Part shown: positions 31,314 through 43,425 of the stretch, piece after piece | How the letters are laid out: each line of letters opens with the position of its first letter | Position numbering within the stretch: position 1 is the first letter of the stretch | Assembly (NCBI GenBank): GCA_949358305.1 | Contig: OX442315.1 | Coordinates: 11,062,427 to 11,126,426, forward strand | DNA from: Strigamia acuminata | Lineage: Eukaryota; Arthropoda; Chilopoda; Geophilomorpha; Linotaeniidae | DNA: 64,000 nucleotides | Direction of reading: 5' to 3' | The notes under the pieces: model-generated | Told to the model about the DNA's origin: nothing | Databases searched by the model: none | Seen by the model: only the letters and a program-made list of their open reading frames with translations | Position numbers and translations under genes: made by a program

Positions 31314-34300
31314 TTACTGCATTACAGCACAGGGGCAATAATTAACATTTGTTTTGATACCATTTACACCAATTAAATCAAACGAATTTTTGAAGTTGAA
31401 AAGAGTGCTGAGGAGTGTTTGCAGAACCCCCTCTTCATTCTGGTCCAAGTTCCCTGACGTTAGCTTGTTGTCGATGTCAGATATGATGTCATTGATTTCA
31501 GGCACAGCACTGGAAAGCTACAAGTAAAAAATTAAGATATTGAATTTAAATACATGAAGGTCTTATCCTAAAAAATGTGAATTTTTCAGACTTACTCTCG
31601 TTTTTAGGTCTTCATCGGACTTATATTTTGATCCATTGAGTCCTTTAACTAATTCTTCAAAGCTTTTCTTAATTTCTTCAAGTTCCGTTTGGTTTTGGAT
31701 GTTTGGGTTCTCAGTCAAGGAGTGTAAGGTGAAACAAAAGTGATGCATCAAGGAATTTATCAAATTAACACCGATTGAAGTTTCTGGGGATGCATGAAAC
31801 CCTTGGTCAAGTCGAATTGAGTCTTCATAAGTCACACCGCTTCCTGGGACACCGCTAGTCACTCCGCTACTTTCTGATGTGGTTCCGAAGGGTTTTGGTG
31901 TAGGTCCAGTTATCCTGTTCCTTCCAGATGAACTTGCAGTATCTCTCTGTGTTGTTCTGAACCAGCTTGGTGTATTTCCAGCTCCACTGGTGGTGATTCT
32001 GATTCCTTCTGGGGTAGGTCTTGTTGTCCTGAACCTTCCAGTGTTTCTCTGAGTAGTCCTGGCCCAGCTTGGTGTATTTCCAGCTCTTCTGGTGGTGGTT
32101 CTGGTCCCTTCTGGTGTAGTCTTGCTTCCCCCATTATTATTACCAGTCTCTCCAAGGTTAATCTTGACACCTGGGATGTTGAGTGTACCAAAGGATTGAC
32201 TCAAACTTGAAAAGACTTTGAGGATACTTTCCAGGAGATTTTTTTCTATAATCCCAACACCACCTGACAACAAATTTCTAATTTCCTGAATCATACCATT
32301 GATGACTTCAGCAGCCCTGGAAAACTACAAGAAAAATTATTTGCAGAAGAAAATGTTTGTTTTGTTGTGAACCAAGGATAACATGGACACATATCCATCT
32401 GTTGTTCTGTGCGCTGATTGGATGACAGCAACCACGTGTCTTGCATTGCTTGCCAACTGAACTTAGCATATTTGTTACCTGTTGTCATTGTAGAATACAA
32501 TGTGGCAAAATGCACTGAACAATTGGATACGTGTCCATGTTATCCTTGGTTTGTGGTTTTGCCATTTTGTGCAATCTTACGGCTTCGTTTAATTCTATTT
32601 CGGTGTTGAATTTGATTCCACCAAGGATTGCCAGGATTTGCTTGAAGTTTTTGTTGATGAATTGTATTCTGGATTTATCTTTGACCAGTGGGTTGTTTAA
32701 GAGCATCTTCAATGATAATCCTATGCCATCAAAGAATGTGTTGATTGAATTAATTGCACCGGTCAATCTTGGCGATGCGTCAAAACCAAATCGGATGTGG
32801 TGGGACAAACTTCCTTTTGGACCATCAATGGAGATACCAGGAATTTTGAGATCACCAAACTCTTCACCCAAGCTTGAGAAGTAACCAAGGATAGTTCCAA
32901 CAACATTTTTGGCTTCTCCACCTACAGATTTTAACAGGGCACTAATTCCACTTCCTACTTCATTGATCTGGGAGACAGCACTGGAAAGCTAAGCAATAAT
33001 AAGTAAACATTAGTTGTATTTGTGTTATTATAGTTATAATTTGTTTGATTTCAATTTTACTGCTTTTTTCAGCTGGTCCTCTGTTTCAAATGCAGTGTCA
33101 GTGAGGAGTTTGATGATCAGCTGGATGCTTCTGTGGATGTTTTCAATTTTGCTTTTGTTTCTGATGTTTGGGAGCTTCAGCAGGCCATTGAAGGAGAGTA
33201 TAATTTGGTCCAGGTAAGTTTGGATCAAATTAACAGCACCAGTTAGTTGTGGAGATGCTTGGAAATTTAGTCTGATTCTTGAAACAGTGATTTGCTCATT
33301 AGAACTGACATCACTTGTTTGAAAAGATTTGTCCAAATTGTTAAAAAGTGTTATGTATGAGTCAATATCACTGACACCATTTCCCTTCAACTTTTTAGCC
33401 AATGACAACACAAATTTAAAATGTCCTCTGAGCTCTCCAATCTGCAAAGATGGAAGTAGAATATAGTGGCAGTATAATTTATTGCTGTTTGAAAAATGTG
33501 ACTTACTGCAGCTTTCAACTCTTCAGGAGTTTTAAATGTTGCATCTCTGAATAAATTAATAATTTTGTCAAATGATGTTGCAAGTTTGTTGACATCAGCT
33601 TTGTTGGTGGTTTGGCTGTTGCTGTTTTGGAGGGTTTGCAGATAAGGATAGAATTGGGCAAGTGCTTCCATCAGATTAGCAAAAGATGCGTTCATTGATG
33701 AGGATACTGGAAAGCCAAATGTGATGTGTAGTGTAATGTCATTCTGACCGGTTTCACCAATTTGGTTGACATCAAATCTTCCAATTGTTTCAGTCAAGCT
33801 GCCTAGTTGTTTGACAATGGTTTTCACAGTGGTTTTGTCATTTGCATCCAAACGACTAGCAAATTTATTTACATTTACTGTTATCTCTTTGACATATTTA
33901 TTGGCTTTGTCCAGCTAAAAAGATAATTCAAAAGAATGTTGATAAATCACCAATAACTTATTTTATACCTATGGGTAAATTTCTAATGGGAAGAAGAATG
34001 ACCAATTATAATTCTAGAGATTTGTTTATAAACTATAATTGGTTACTTTCTACTTTTTTTTTTTTACTTACTGCGGTTTTTAGTTCCATTGGTGTTTTGA
34101 AAGTGACTCCTTTGAAGATTTCACTGATGTGATTAAAAGCATTGGTAATGGTTTTCACACCTGATTTGTCAGTGACAAGCTTGTTATTCAGAAGAGAGTT
34201 CAAAAATGGACCCAACATATTTGATAATTGTGAGAATTGATTAAAAAACATTGTAACTGAAGTAGGAATGGCAAAAGCAAAGTGGACTTGACTAAGGTCT

Positions 34301-34758
34301 TCACTGCTGTGCTCATGTTCTTCACTGTTGTGATTATGTTCTTCACTGTTGTGATTATGTTCTTCATTGCTATGGCTATGCTCTTCACTGCTGTGTCCAT
34401 GTTCTTCACTGCTATGTCCATGTCCTTTATTGTTGTGTTCATGTTCTTCATCGCTACTGCTACCGCCACTGTGGCTGCTTTCGTCACTGCTACTGCCACT
34501 GCCACTGCCATGGTGGTGGTGGTGGTGGTGGTGGTGATGATGGTCATGGTCGTGGTCGTGGTCATGGTCATGGTCATGGTCAAGGTCAGCATCAATATCT
34601 ATACCACCACTGACGTCACCAGGCAACAGTGGATCCGGCAGATCTTTTTTCTCACGGTTTGCTGCAGCATTTACTTTCTTGTCAACATGAATGGAAAATA
34701 CAAGAAATAATCCTAATGCTACCTTGAAGCAAACACTTTTACTGGCAAATGCTTTCAT
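31314..34758 (-). CDS. gene A: secreted modular protein with His/Asp-rich and Thr-rich segments (938 residues, 6 coding exons)
   Basis: Coding exons: 34758-34072, 33914-33507, 33441-33061, 32988-32581, 32324-31596 and 31517-31314. All junctions are GT-AG and phase 0. The ATG at 34758 follows an intron acceptor (atatttcag) directly. Exon 1 encodes a signal peptide (MKAFASK, then KVALGLFLVFSI), an HD-repeat, an 11-His run, Ser/Gly linkers and HSSEEH/HNSEEH repeats. It ends with the first helical module. Each later exon is one module: an N-terminal helix, a linker, an F-x(2-4)-P/S-x-S strand-like segment, and a helix ending KTPxELKTA or similar. Exon 5 inserts a Thr-rich segment with two copies of a PEG-R-TT-AGNTPSW motif, probably O-glycosylated. 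The His segment suggests metal binding. No known family is recognised, and the function is unknown. Confidence 0.75.
34277..34600 (-). repeat. His/Asp and His/Ser/Glu low-complexity coding repeats of gene A
   Basis: A DNA microsatellite-like tract encodes alternating His-Asp, then eleven His. This is followed by Ser/Gly and eight or so six-residue units such as HSSEEH and HNSEEH. A likely site for divalent metal or proton-dependent binding; also prone to length polymorphism. Confidence 0.85.
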
Positions 34759-34823
34759 CTGAAATATTGGGAGGTAAAACATAAAATACTAAACAGCTGA
34801 AATATTTATAAAAGTTATATATA

Positions 34824-35240
34824 CACCGTATTAACCCGCTTTAAGCTGCTTTCCGATATTGTGCAAGTTTTACCGGTATGCCGATAAACCTTGTTTTTTA
34901 CCGGCATGCCGGTGTAAGTAAATGCGAATTTTTTTTCAATAAGAATTGAGTCTAAACAAGCGTAAAAACAATTTTAGATGTCCTAAATGTAGGAAATTAG
35001 TCTACATTTTTATAAATTTACCAAGATTTTAGTAATAATCTTTAGAAAATTAAGAAAAACCTCGATTTTAGGCCCAAGTTCCAACATAATTATTCATCCA
35101 GGCTCTTTTAAATACAAAAACAAAAACCCAGCTTTTTCAATTATATACCGGCATGTTTGTACAAACTGTTTGACTGGAATTCGAAAAACCTGGTGAATCC
35201 ATGTCCAACGGCTTGCGGCTTAAAGCGGGGTAATACGGTA
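34824..35240. mobile_element. MITE in the 5' UTR intron of gene A (417 bp)
   Basis: Imperfect inverted ends (left accgtattaacccgctttaa; the right end on the minus strand reads accgtattaccccgctttaa) are flanked by TA. It makes up most of the 510-bp intron (35268-34759) that separates the untranslated first exon from the ATG. It contains repeats of ccggcatgccgg type. No coding capacity. Confidence 0.65.
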
Positions 35241-35268
35241 TAAATTTCAATTGACAGAGATACCATAC

Positions 35269-35323
35269 CTTGGTGTTAGATGAAAGTATAAAATTTTACT
35301 GGAACGAAATTGCACTTTATATA
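35269..35323 (-). promoter_or_regulatory. gene A core promoter and untranslated exon
   Basis: A TATATAAAG box at 35323-35315 is followed about 23 bases on by CCAGT (candidate start near 35300). A noncoding exon of about 30 bases then ends CCAAG before the donor GTATGG at 35268. The sequence GTGCAATTTC just after the TATA box is also found in the gene B promoter. Confidence 0.6.
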
Positions 35324-37032
35324 GGTATTTATTTGCTCAATTTCCTTCCTTCCTTTTCTTTTGTCAAAAAGTGCAAAGCTATTGATAGATCTCTTAGCAT
35401 ATAATAATCGTTTATCATTGTAAGAATAATTAGTTGAAGAAGATTACAATAGAATACATTCGAATATTATACTGGCTTTATAATCCATTATTTATTTTCA
35501 ATGCTTGTCAAGTTTATGTAATAGCCAATAAAAAATACATCGAAAAAACATCAAAATTGCATTAATAACTGAAAAAAAAATGACGTGATTCTTTTTTTTT
35601 TTTTTACTATTTGACAGACAGGTGCTATTACTTGCATAACTTGGGAAAAAAAGTTCTAGGTTTAGTGCACCAGTTATAATTTTAAAGCGTAAATTCCAAC
35701 TTGTAGAGTTTTTACCCAAGAGTGGTGTCCAAAACACGTGAATTTAGGTTTGTGTTATAATTATTCTTTCAATTTTAAAATAAAATTGGATCAATATTAA
35801 ATGGGAGACGTAATTATATATTTCGCAACTTCGTTGCAGCGAAATATGATTTGCATCCACACAAGCAGAGATTTGAGTGGAGTTTGATTTTTCCACAACT
35901 GTCGATGTTTCCATTGCCATTAATACTGTGGACATAGCAAAGTAGGGATGACGAATCCAATAGTGTAATCAAATTTTATGCCAGACATGAAACAATGCAC
36001 TTTTCATTCGCTAATTCGTTAACTGGTTGAGATAGAGCAAAATTTCCAATTATAAAGTTGTAGAGCACCATCAAATTAGTACTATCCAACTTATCTTAGT
36101 CACCTTAAGTTAACTGATTTTTTTTTTTAAAAAAAAAAAACAAATCAGCAAATTTAAATTTTTTATTTTTATGAAAATAAAATAATTTAGACATTGAAAA
36201 GAAGATTGTGTTTTTTTTTTTTTTACTTGCATAATAATGCAAATTTGAATACATTTATTGATGAAATTCAGTACTTTCGCCACAATGGCTGGCTTTATTT
36301 CAGCTGATTTGTTTTCATTTTAAAACGAAAAGATTTAACTTAAGGTGACTAAGATAAGTTGGATAATCCTAATTTGATGGTGCTTTACAACTTTGTAATT
36401 GGAAATTTGGCTATATCTTGAACAGTTAACAGGTTATCGAATGAAAAGTCCATTGTTGCGTGTCTGGAATAAAATTTGATTACACTATTGGATTCGTCAT
36501 CCCTACTTTGCTGCAGGATAGTCTGCTTGGTTTTTTAAAAAAGCATATACTTATTCTGGAAATTGACTGTGACGTCTTAAACGAAACACTCTGTGTACAG
36601 TATTATACCATGATAGAAGTGACGGTTGTAAAAAGTCTTCATTTTGATTGACATCTGGATTTTTGAGTACTAATTGAATACCGGTACTTGTATTAGTTTT
36701 TGATAGGCCATAATTAATCAAGTTAATGGTGTGTTTTGCTTCAGAAAACACATTGCACTCAAGTTCAATTTTTCGATAATTATGTGGCATTGCCAAATGC
36801 CACAGTCACCCGCAATGCACATTCAAACAGCGGGAAGTTCCAACTTTGACCACTACTGGACGCCCGCCATTTCAGCCAAGGGGCGACGGGCGAATATACA
36901 AATTCAGACTGATTAGTCAAGATTGATCTGGCCCAATCAGGAACACCTTCTTTAAACAGAAAGTGCAGTCCTGATATAAAAGGCCTAGATCTCTTGCAAA
37001 CCACCCAGACCACCTCAGATCAAAGCAGACCA
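35324..37032. other. intergenic region between genes A and B
   Basis: No convincing gene. It contains poly(A/T) tracts and a 575-bp inverted-repeat element at 35937-36511. From about 36780 the sequence approaches the 3' flank of gene B. Confidence 0.5.
35937..36511. mobile_element. inverted-repeat MITE, 575 bp
   Basis: Arms of roughly 190 bp begin gcaaagtagggatgacgaat and end with the complement, with scattered mismatches. The centre is A/T-rich. The exact boundary and target duplication are unclear: TA lies four bases inside each outer GCAAAG/CTTTGC pair. It is non-autonomous and the family is not determined. Confidence 0.7.
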
Positions 37033-37314
37033 TTAGCCAAGAAGATCTAGAGGACCAACCATGAGGATGCTCCTAAAGCCAATGCAAACGCGCATAGGAC
37101 ATTCCCGAATCAAAAAATGCCCCACAAGCCACTTGATGCAGATATTATTGCCATTCCAGTAAGAACCCAAGGAACTAGATGTACTGTGATGATGTGATAA
37201 GTGAATCCCTAACCCAAACAACTGTACGTATGGAATAATTGCCAAATGCCAATTTTAGCTTATTTTATATTGAACTTGTGAATTACTTAAGCTGTAAATA
37301 AATATCTTTAAACT
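37033..37314. other. 3' flank of gene B, conserved downstream of gene C
   Basis: Segments such as tggaataattgccaaatgcc, tagcttattttatat and aaatatctttaaacttta recur at 62236-62544 downstream of gene C. This shows that the duplication covered the 3' flank. On the minus strand both copies keep a frame of about 70 codons with similar residues (AIIPYVQLFGLGIHL versus AIILYIQLFEFGIHL). Confidence 0.5.
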
Positions 37315-40300
37315 TTACAGTATAATCGTGATCTGAATACATGGCCCATACAAGACAATAGGACCAAAAATGATTTTCCAACAATTACTGCCATTGATGC
37401 CGGGTGCACCGAGATCTGTAAATGGTTTGTCCAAATCGCCCAAAAGTGTAAGAAGCAATTTCAGAATTGGCAATGCATCTCCTTTAACTTTTCCAGAATT
37501 TATCAAGTCCGTAAGTTGTTTTATCACAACATTGATTTTGGTCACTTCATTTTTAAGCTGAAAAAATGAAACAGATCTATTTTTGGAAGAGATTCCCAGA
37601 GTTACCTAGTTACCGCTGTCTGCAATTCTGCTTGAGTGCTGAAGTTCTTTGCCAGATTTTTAAATACGACTTCGAGCTCCTCGTTGATCTGTTTGACTTG
37701 TTCGTTATCTTTTAAATCTGCATTTGTCAGTGCTTTTGCCAATTTGTTCCAAATCTTCTCTAGGCCAGAATTCGCCGATGAAATGAATGCCTTTAATTGA
37801 GGGGTTGTGTCAAACGTGATAACAATCTGATCGCCGCCAGGTGTAGGAGGACCCTGGACAGTGATGCCGGGTGCACCGAGATCAGTAAATGGTTTATCCA
37901 GACCGCCCAAAAGTATAAAAAGCAATTTGAGAATTTTCAATGCAACTCCATTAACCTTTCCAGAATTTATCAATTCGGTGAGTTGTTTTATCACGACATT
38001 GATTTTGGTCACTTCATTTTTAAGCTGAAAAAACGAAACAGGTTAATTTTTGAAAGAGATTCCGAGAGTTTCTTAGTTACTGCTGTTTGCAGCTCTGCTT
38101 GACTGCTAAAGTTTTTTCCGAGATTTTTAAATACGACTTCTAGTTCCTCGTTGATCTGTTTGACTTGTTCGTTATCTTTCAAATCTGCATTTTTCAGTGC
38201 TTCTTCCAACTCGACCGAAATCTTCTCCAGGTCAGAATTTGCCGATGAAATGGATGTCTTTACTTGAGGGGTTGTTTCAAAAGTGATTACAATGTAATCG
38301 TCCCCAGTTGGAGGACTACAGCAAATGCCCTGTGCACCGAGATTGGAAAATGATTTGAACAAGTCGCCCAAAAGTTTAAGAAGCAATTCAAGAATTTTCA
38401 ATGCATTTCCTGTAACTTTTCCAGATTGTAACAAGTCGTTGAGTTGTTTTATCACGACATTGATATCGCTCACTTCATTTTTAAGCTGAAAGAATGAAAC
38501 GGATTAATTTTTGAAAGAGATTCCGAGAGTTACCTAGTTACCGCTGTCTGCAGTTCCGCTTGAGAGCTAAAGTTCTTTCCGAGATTTTTAAATACGACTT
38601 CGAGTTCCTCGTTGATCTGTTTGACTTGTTCGTTATCTTTCAAATCTGCATTTTTCAGTGCTTCTTCCAACTCGACCGAAATCTTCTCCAGGTCAGAATT
38701 TGCCGCTGAAATGGATGCCTTTACTTGAGGAGTTGTGTCAAACGTAATAAAAATATGATCGCTGTCACGTGAAGGACCACAGACGACATGAAGGCCAGGT
38801 GCACCGAGATCAGTAAATGGTTTATCCAGGCCGCCCAAAAGTGTAAGAAGCAATTTGAGAATTTTCAATGCATCTTCTTTAACTTTTCCAGAATATATCA
38901 AGTTGGTGAGTTGGTGTTTCACGACATTTATTTCGGTCACTTCATTTTGAAGCTGGAAGAATGAAACAGATTAATTTTTCAAAAAATTCCAAGAGCTTTC
39001 TAGTTACCGCTGTTTTCAAATCTGCTTGAGTGCTGAAATTCTTTTCGAGATTTTTAAATGTAATTTCGAGCTCCTCATTGATAAGTTTGACTTGTTCGTT
39101 ATCTTTCAAATCTACATTTTTCAGTGCTTCTGCCAACTCGACAAAAATCTTCTCCAAGCCAGAATTCATCGACGAAATGGATGCCTTTACTTGAGGGGTT
39201 GTGACAAACGTGATAACAATGCGATCGACGCTAAGTATGTCAGGGATACTGATTGGTCCGAGATCAGTAAATGGTTTTTCCAGGCCGCCCAAAAGTGTAA
39301 GAAGCAATTCGAGAATTTTCAATGCTTCTCCCTTAACTTTTCCTGAATTTATCAGGTTGGTGAGTTGTTTCATCACGACATTGATTTTGGTCACTTCATT
39401 TTTAAGCTGAAAGAATGAAACAGATTAATTTTTGAAACAGGTTCCAAGAGTTTCCTAGTTACCGCTGTTTGCAGTTCTGCTTGAGTGCTAAAGTTCTTTC
39501 CGAGATTTTTAAATACTACTTCGAGTTCCTCGTTGATCTGTTTGATTTGTTCGTTATCTTTCAAATCTGCATTTTTCAGTGCTTTTGCCAATTCGTTCGA
39601 AATCTTCTCCAGGCCAGAATTCACCGATGAAATGGATGCGGTTACTTGTCGGGTTGTGACAAACGTGATAATGATGTGATCGCTGCCACATGAAGGACCA
39701 CAAACAACGATGCCAGGTACACCGAGATCAGTAAATGGTTTGTCCAAATTACCCAAAAGTGTAAGAAGCAAATTCAGAATTTGTAATGCATCTCCTTTAA
39801 CTTTTCCTGAATTTATCAAGTCCGTGAGTTGTTTTAGCACGACATTAATTTTGGTCACTTCATCGGTAAGCTAAAAGAATGAAACAGATTAAATTTTTCA
39901 AAAGATTCCAATTGTTTTTAGTTCATAGTTATTCAAACACCAGAGTTGAAAACTTTCAATTATGCTTTACTGCTGAAGTTTATTTCGAGATTTTTAAATA
40001 CTATTTGAATTTTTCATAGACTTTCTTGATTAGTTAGTTATCTTTCAAATCCCGATTTTGCTGTGCTTTATCCAAGTTGTTAGAAATCATGTCTAGTCCA
40101 GAATTAACCATTGCAATTGATGCCGTTACTTGATGAGTTATGAAGTTACATGTGCATGGAATAACGTCATCAATTTCGTTCTTGAGATATTTGCATTTTT
40201 AATCAATTTTTATCCTAATTTTCCAAGCTTGATTGCATTAATCATTTCTGAATTTTGCATTTTTGCAAGACATTTTTTTACTTCTGCCCTTTCCAATTTA

Positions 40301-43300
40301 CAAATACATCTACGTAAAAAATATTTTACAGTTTTAGTTTTACCGTGGTCTGTAGCTCGGACTCCGATTTGAAATTAGTATCTGTTAGTTGTTTGGTTAT
40401 TTCTTCAATGAGAGTTTGGATGGTTTCTAGATCTGGCTTGGTTTCGGCATCAGCACCGTCAATTAAAGTCTTCAAGTTGATTAAAAGTTGACTTAAGTTG
40501 ATCTCAATCGTCTTTATTCCACTTTGTTGTTCTTTTGTTGCCTGGAAGCTTATTACGATCGTTACGTTCGAGGTTCTATTACCATCGGAGAATTTTATCT
40601 TATTAATTGAATCTCTGAAATCATCCAAGTTTTTGATGACCGTTTCCAGATTGGTCTTGTCGTCTGCATCTAAACTGCTTGCCAATTTATTTGCATTATC
40701 TTTGATTTCTTTGATCAGTACTGCAGCTTTAGTCAGCTGGAAAAAGAAAAACAATAATTATGCGATTGCCATTGAAAACACTTAAACATCTTACTGCAGT
40801 TTCCATTTCGTCTTCTGTTTGGAATGTCCCATTGAATAGTTTCATTATTTTAACAATATCTTGCGTAATTGCATCTTGGGTCTGTTTGTCCACATCGTTT
40901 TTAGTCGGTTGCAAATTGACCAAAAATTTTATGAAACTGTTCAAGAATGTCAGGAGGTCGTTGAAAAATATTTTAATCGAATCGGTCACAGTAAAACCAA
41001 GCGTGAGCTGAATCTTGGCAGTGCCATTTGCAGCACAAGTAATCTGTAGCAGTTTGCATACTTCTGCATCAGTTTCCCCAGGAATCCCTGGTTTGGTAAT
41101 TCCAGTCACACCGAAAACACCAAATGGTTCGCTCACACTCAACAGTAAAGTGAGGATTCTCTCGAGGCTTGTTTTTGTGTTACCAGTCACACTTGCTGAT
41201 TTTAGTAACAAGTTTATTTCATTTGTAACAGAATTGATATTTGACACAGCTTGGGTTAACTAGAAAAAAAATGGATGTTTTTCATTATATTCTTTTGTTA
41301 TCTTTTATCAAAAGCAATCTTACTGCATTTTCCAGATCTTGTTTTGATTTAAAAGTAGTTTGATTGAAAGATTTGATGATTGACTCGATATCTTCTCGAA
41401 TTTTGTTGATTTTTGTTAGTTCTGATTGGTCTTTAATGTCTGAACTGACACCCAAGGATTTCAATTGGACCAAAAGTTGATTGAATGTAGATTCAGTCGT
41501 GTTTATTGCAGTTTGTTCATTTGTGGATGGTGTGAAGGTTATTGTGATCGTTACTGTTACTGAGCCTCCACTGTCTGGGATGTTTGTAATTGAGCTGTTC
41601 AATTGAGTCAAACTGTCCAGAAAGGCCTGTAGACTGGCGGTTTCTTCTGCACTTAAACCCGTGGCCAATTCGTTTGAATACACAATCAATTTTTTAAGTT
41701 CTTCTTTTCCTTTAGCCAACTGAAAAATACGTAAAATAAATATAAAGAAAAATTCTAAAACATTATCAAAGGAACAATCAATGTGACCGCTTGACCACCC
41801 AATGGTGAACTACGTCACTGACACATACTGCCCAATTGCTTAGAGATCAGCCCTACTCTTGTGTTTGGACTGACCTAATCTGGGGAAGAAGGGAGTTGAG
41901 TGGTGCAGGGTGTGGGAAAGAGAGAGATAGTAAAAGTTGCGGTGATTATTCATATACTGTAATCACCACAGAAGTATTTCTTTATTTCTTTATTTGGTTT
42001 GGCACATGCCAAACAAGGCTGCTGTGGTTAGGGGGTGAAAACTCCCCCTGCTCCAGACTGAGAATTCTCCTCATGCTAACAGGAAATACTAGTAGCACTT
42101 CCTGAGAATCTCTGATTTTGCGCGTTTCCCACGGAATTCATAGGGGCTACATCCTGTATATTTCCTGCGATTACCGTAACCCTTTTAATCTATAACAAAT
42201 TATTTATAAAATACACTTAGAAGGACATTCCTTTACTACTAGTAATTTTGAGGTTACTACAATGTAACCCTATTGGATTTGGAATTAAACTTTACTTGTG
42301 AAATAATGCTTGTCCAATTTTTGTTTGTCCACATTGCGCATCCCACTTTCTGCCTTTGTGGTCTTTTGACTATTTTGCATTAACAATGCAATACAATGGC
42401 ATTAAAATTTGAACGTTTTATGTGTATTTTAAAATTTCCTAGAAGCTCGTTAATTTTTTGTTGGCTTTGGTGGTAGATGAATACACCTGAGTATTGTCAT
42501 TCATGTATTTTTAGCTCACGCAAGCTTTGTCTTAATACAACATGTAACAACTTTCCCATCACAACTCGGTATTTTTCTATTGATGTTTTTTTTCCAATCC
42601 TCACTTTTTGAGATATGGATGCGGACAGATGGACAGACGGACATGACCGTTTTAATACACTTTCTAAACATCAGGTTTAGAAGTCTAAAAGTTGTGATAT
42701 CACATTGTTGACACGAAATGGATGAATCAGCTGTTTGTTTTTCCTCCTAGGGACTTCTTAAATATGTCCCGACATAGGTTATGGACACCAAAATGGCACG
42801 TCTGTCCTTACACCTAATTATTCCAAATTGTTCAAACTTAAAACAAACTTACCGCGATGCTGAATTGATCTTCCGTAGTGAAGACCGTTCCATTGAAGAG
42901 ATTGAAAATGATACCAAAAGCTTTGATGGCGGGTACTAAGCGTTTTGTGTCCCCGACATTTCCACTGTTTTGCAACGTTGACAGAAAGTCCAAAAATTTC
43001 TGCGCGACCGTTTGTACATCACCGAAAAACACTTGAATCTGCTGGGTGATGGGAATGTGAAATGTCACATTAATTGCAATACTCTCATTGCCAGACCCAC
43101 AGAAGAAACCATCAAGTGTACAAACTAAGCCATCTTTTCCAAAAAGTTGACCTCCACCATTACTACTTGCACTACCACCACCACCAGTCCCTTCACTGCC
43201 ACCATCAACCCCTAGAAAACTGGAAAGTTTAAAAGCTGCATCGTGCTGAATACAGCATGCAAAGAATAGACACAAAATTATGCTCAGCCTAACAGCTGAA

Positions 43301-43317
43301 ATGCTAAATGTGTTCAT
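37315..43317 (-). CDS. gene B: secreted protein built of nine full helical modules (1331 residues, 10 coding exons)
   Basis: Coding exons: 43317-42853, 41719-41324, 41259-40795, 40736-40344, 39870-39463, 39406-39008, 38952-38542, 38485-38081, 38024-37614 and 37557-37315. All introns are GT-AG and phase 0. Those between the last six exons are 55-60 bp. Exon 1 encodes a signal peptide (RLSIILCLFFACCIQHDAA), a Gly/Ser linker and module 1. Modules 2-4 are divergent. Modules 5-9 are near-identical: LKNEVTKINVVIKQLTDLI, then LGDLDKPFTDLGAPGI, then ITFDTTPQVKASISAANS, then LKDNEQVKQINEELEVVF and a C-terminal QAELQTA. The last exon encodes half a module plus the tail NCWKIIFGPIVLYGPC. The product is predicted to be extracellular and largely helical; the role is unknown. 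Confidence 0.8.
41720..42852 (-). other. intron 1 of gene B (long, about 1.1 kb)
   Basis: It lies between donor GTAAGT at 42852 and the acceptor at 41720. No coding frame with family similarity. It is much longer than the other introns of the gene and may hold an old inserted element, but I found no clear termini. Confidence 0.6.
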
Positions 43318-43381
43318 CTGAAATTTTTAAAATAGAGATTAGTTTTATGGGAGGTGGAATTATGTGCTGAAGAGACCACAC

Positions 43382-43425
43382 CTTGCTGCTTGTTGAAATT
43401 GCACATTTGGAGCAAGATATTTATA
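43382..43425 (-). promoter_or_regulatory. gene B core promoter and short untranslated exon
   Basis: TATAAATA at 43425-43418 is followed by GTGCAATTTC as in gene A. A very short noncoding exon ends GCAAG before the donor GTGTGG at 43381. The intron ends in an acceptor (atttcag) immediately before the ATG at 43317. Confidence 0.6.

Noticed and set aside
34200-34710. Plus- and minus-frame low-complexity ORFs opposite the His-rich segment of gene A
   Set aside because: They are alternate readings of the same microsatellite-like tract; only the frame with the signal peptide and module makes sense.
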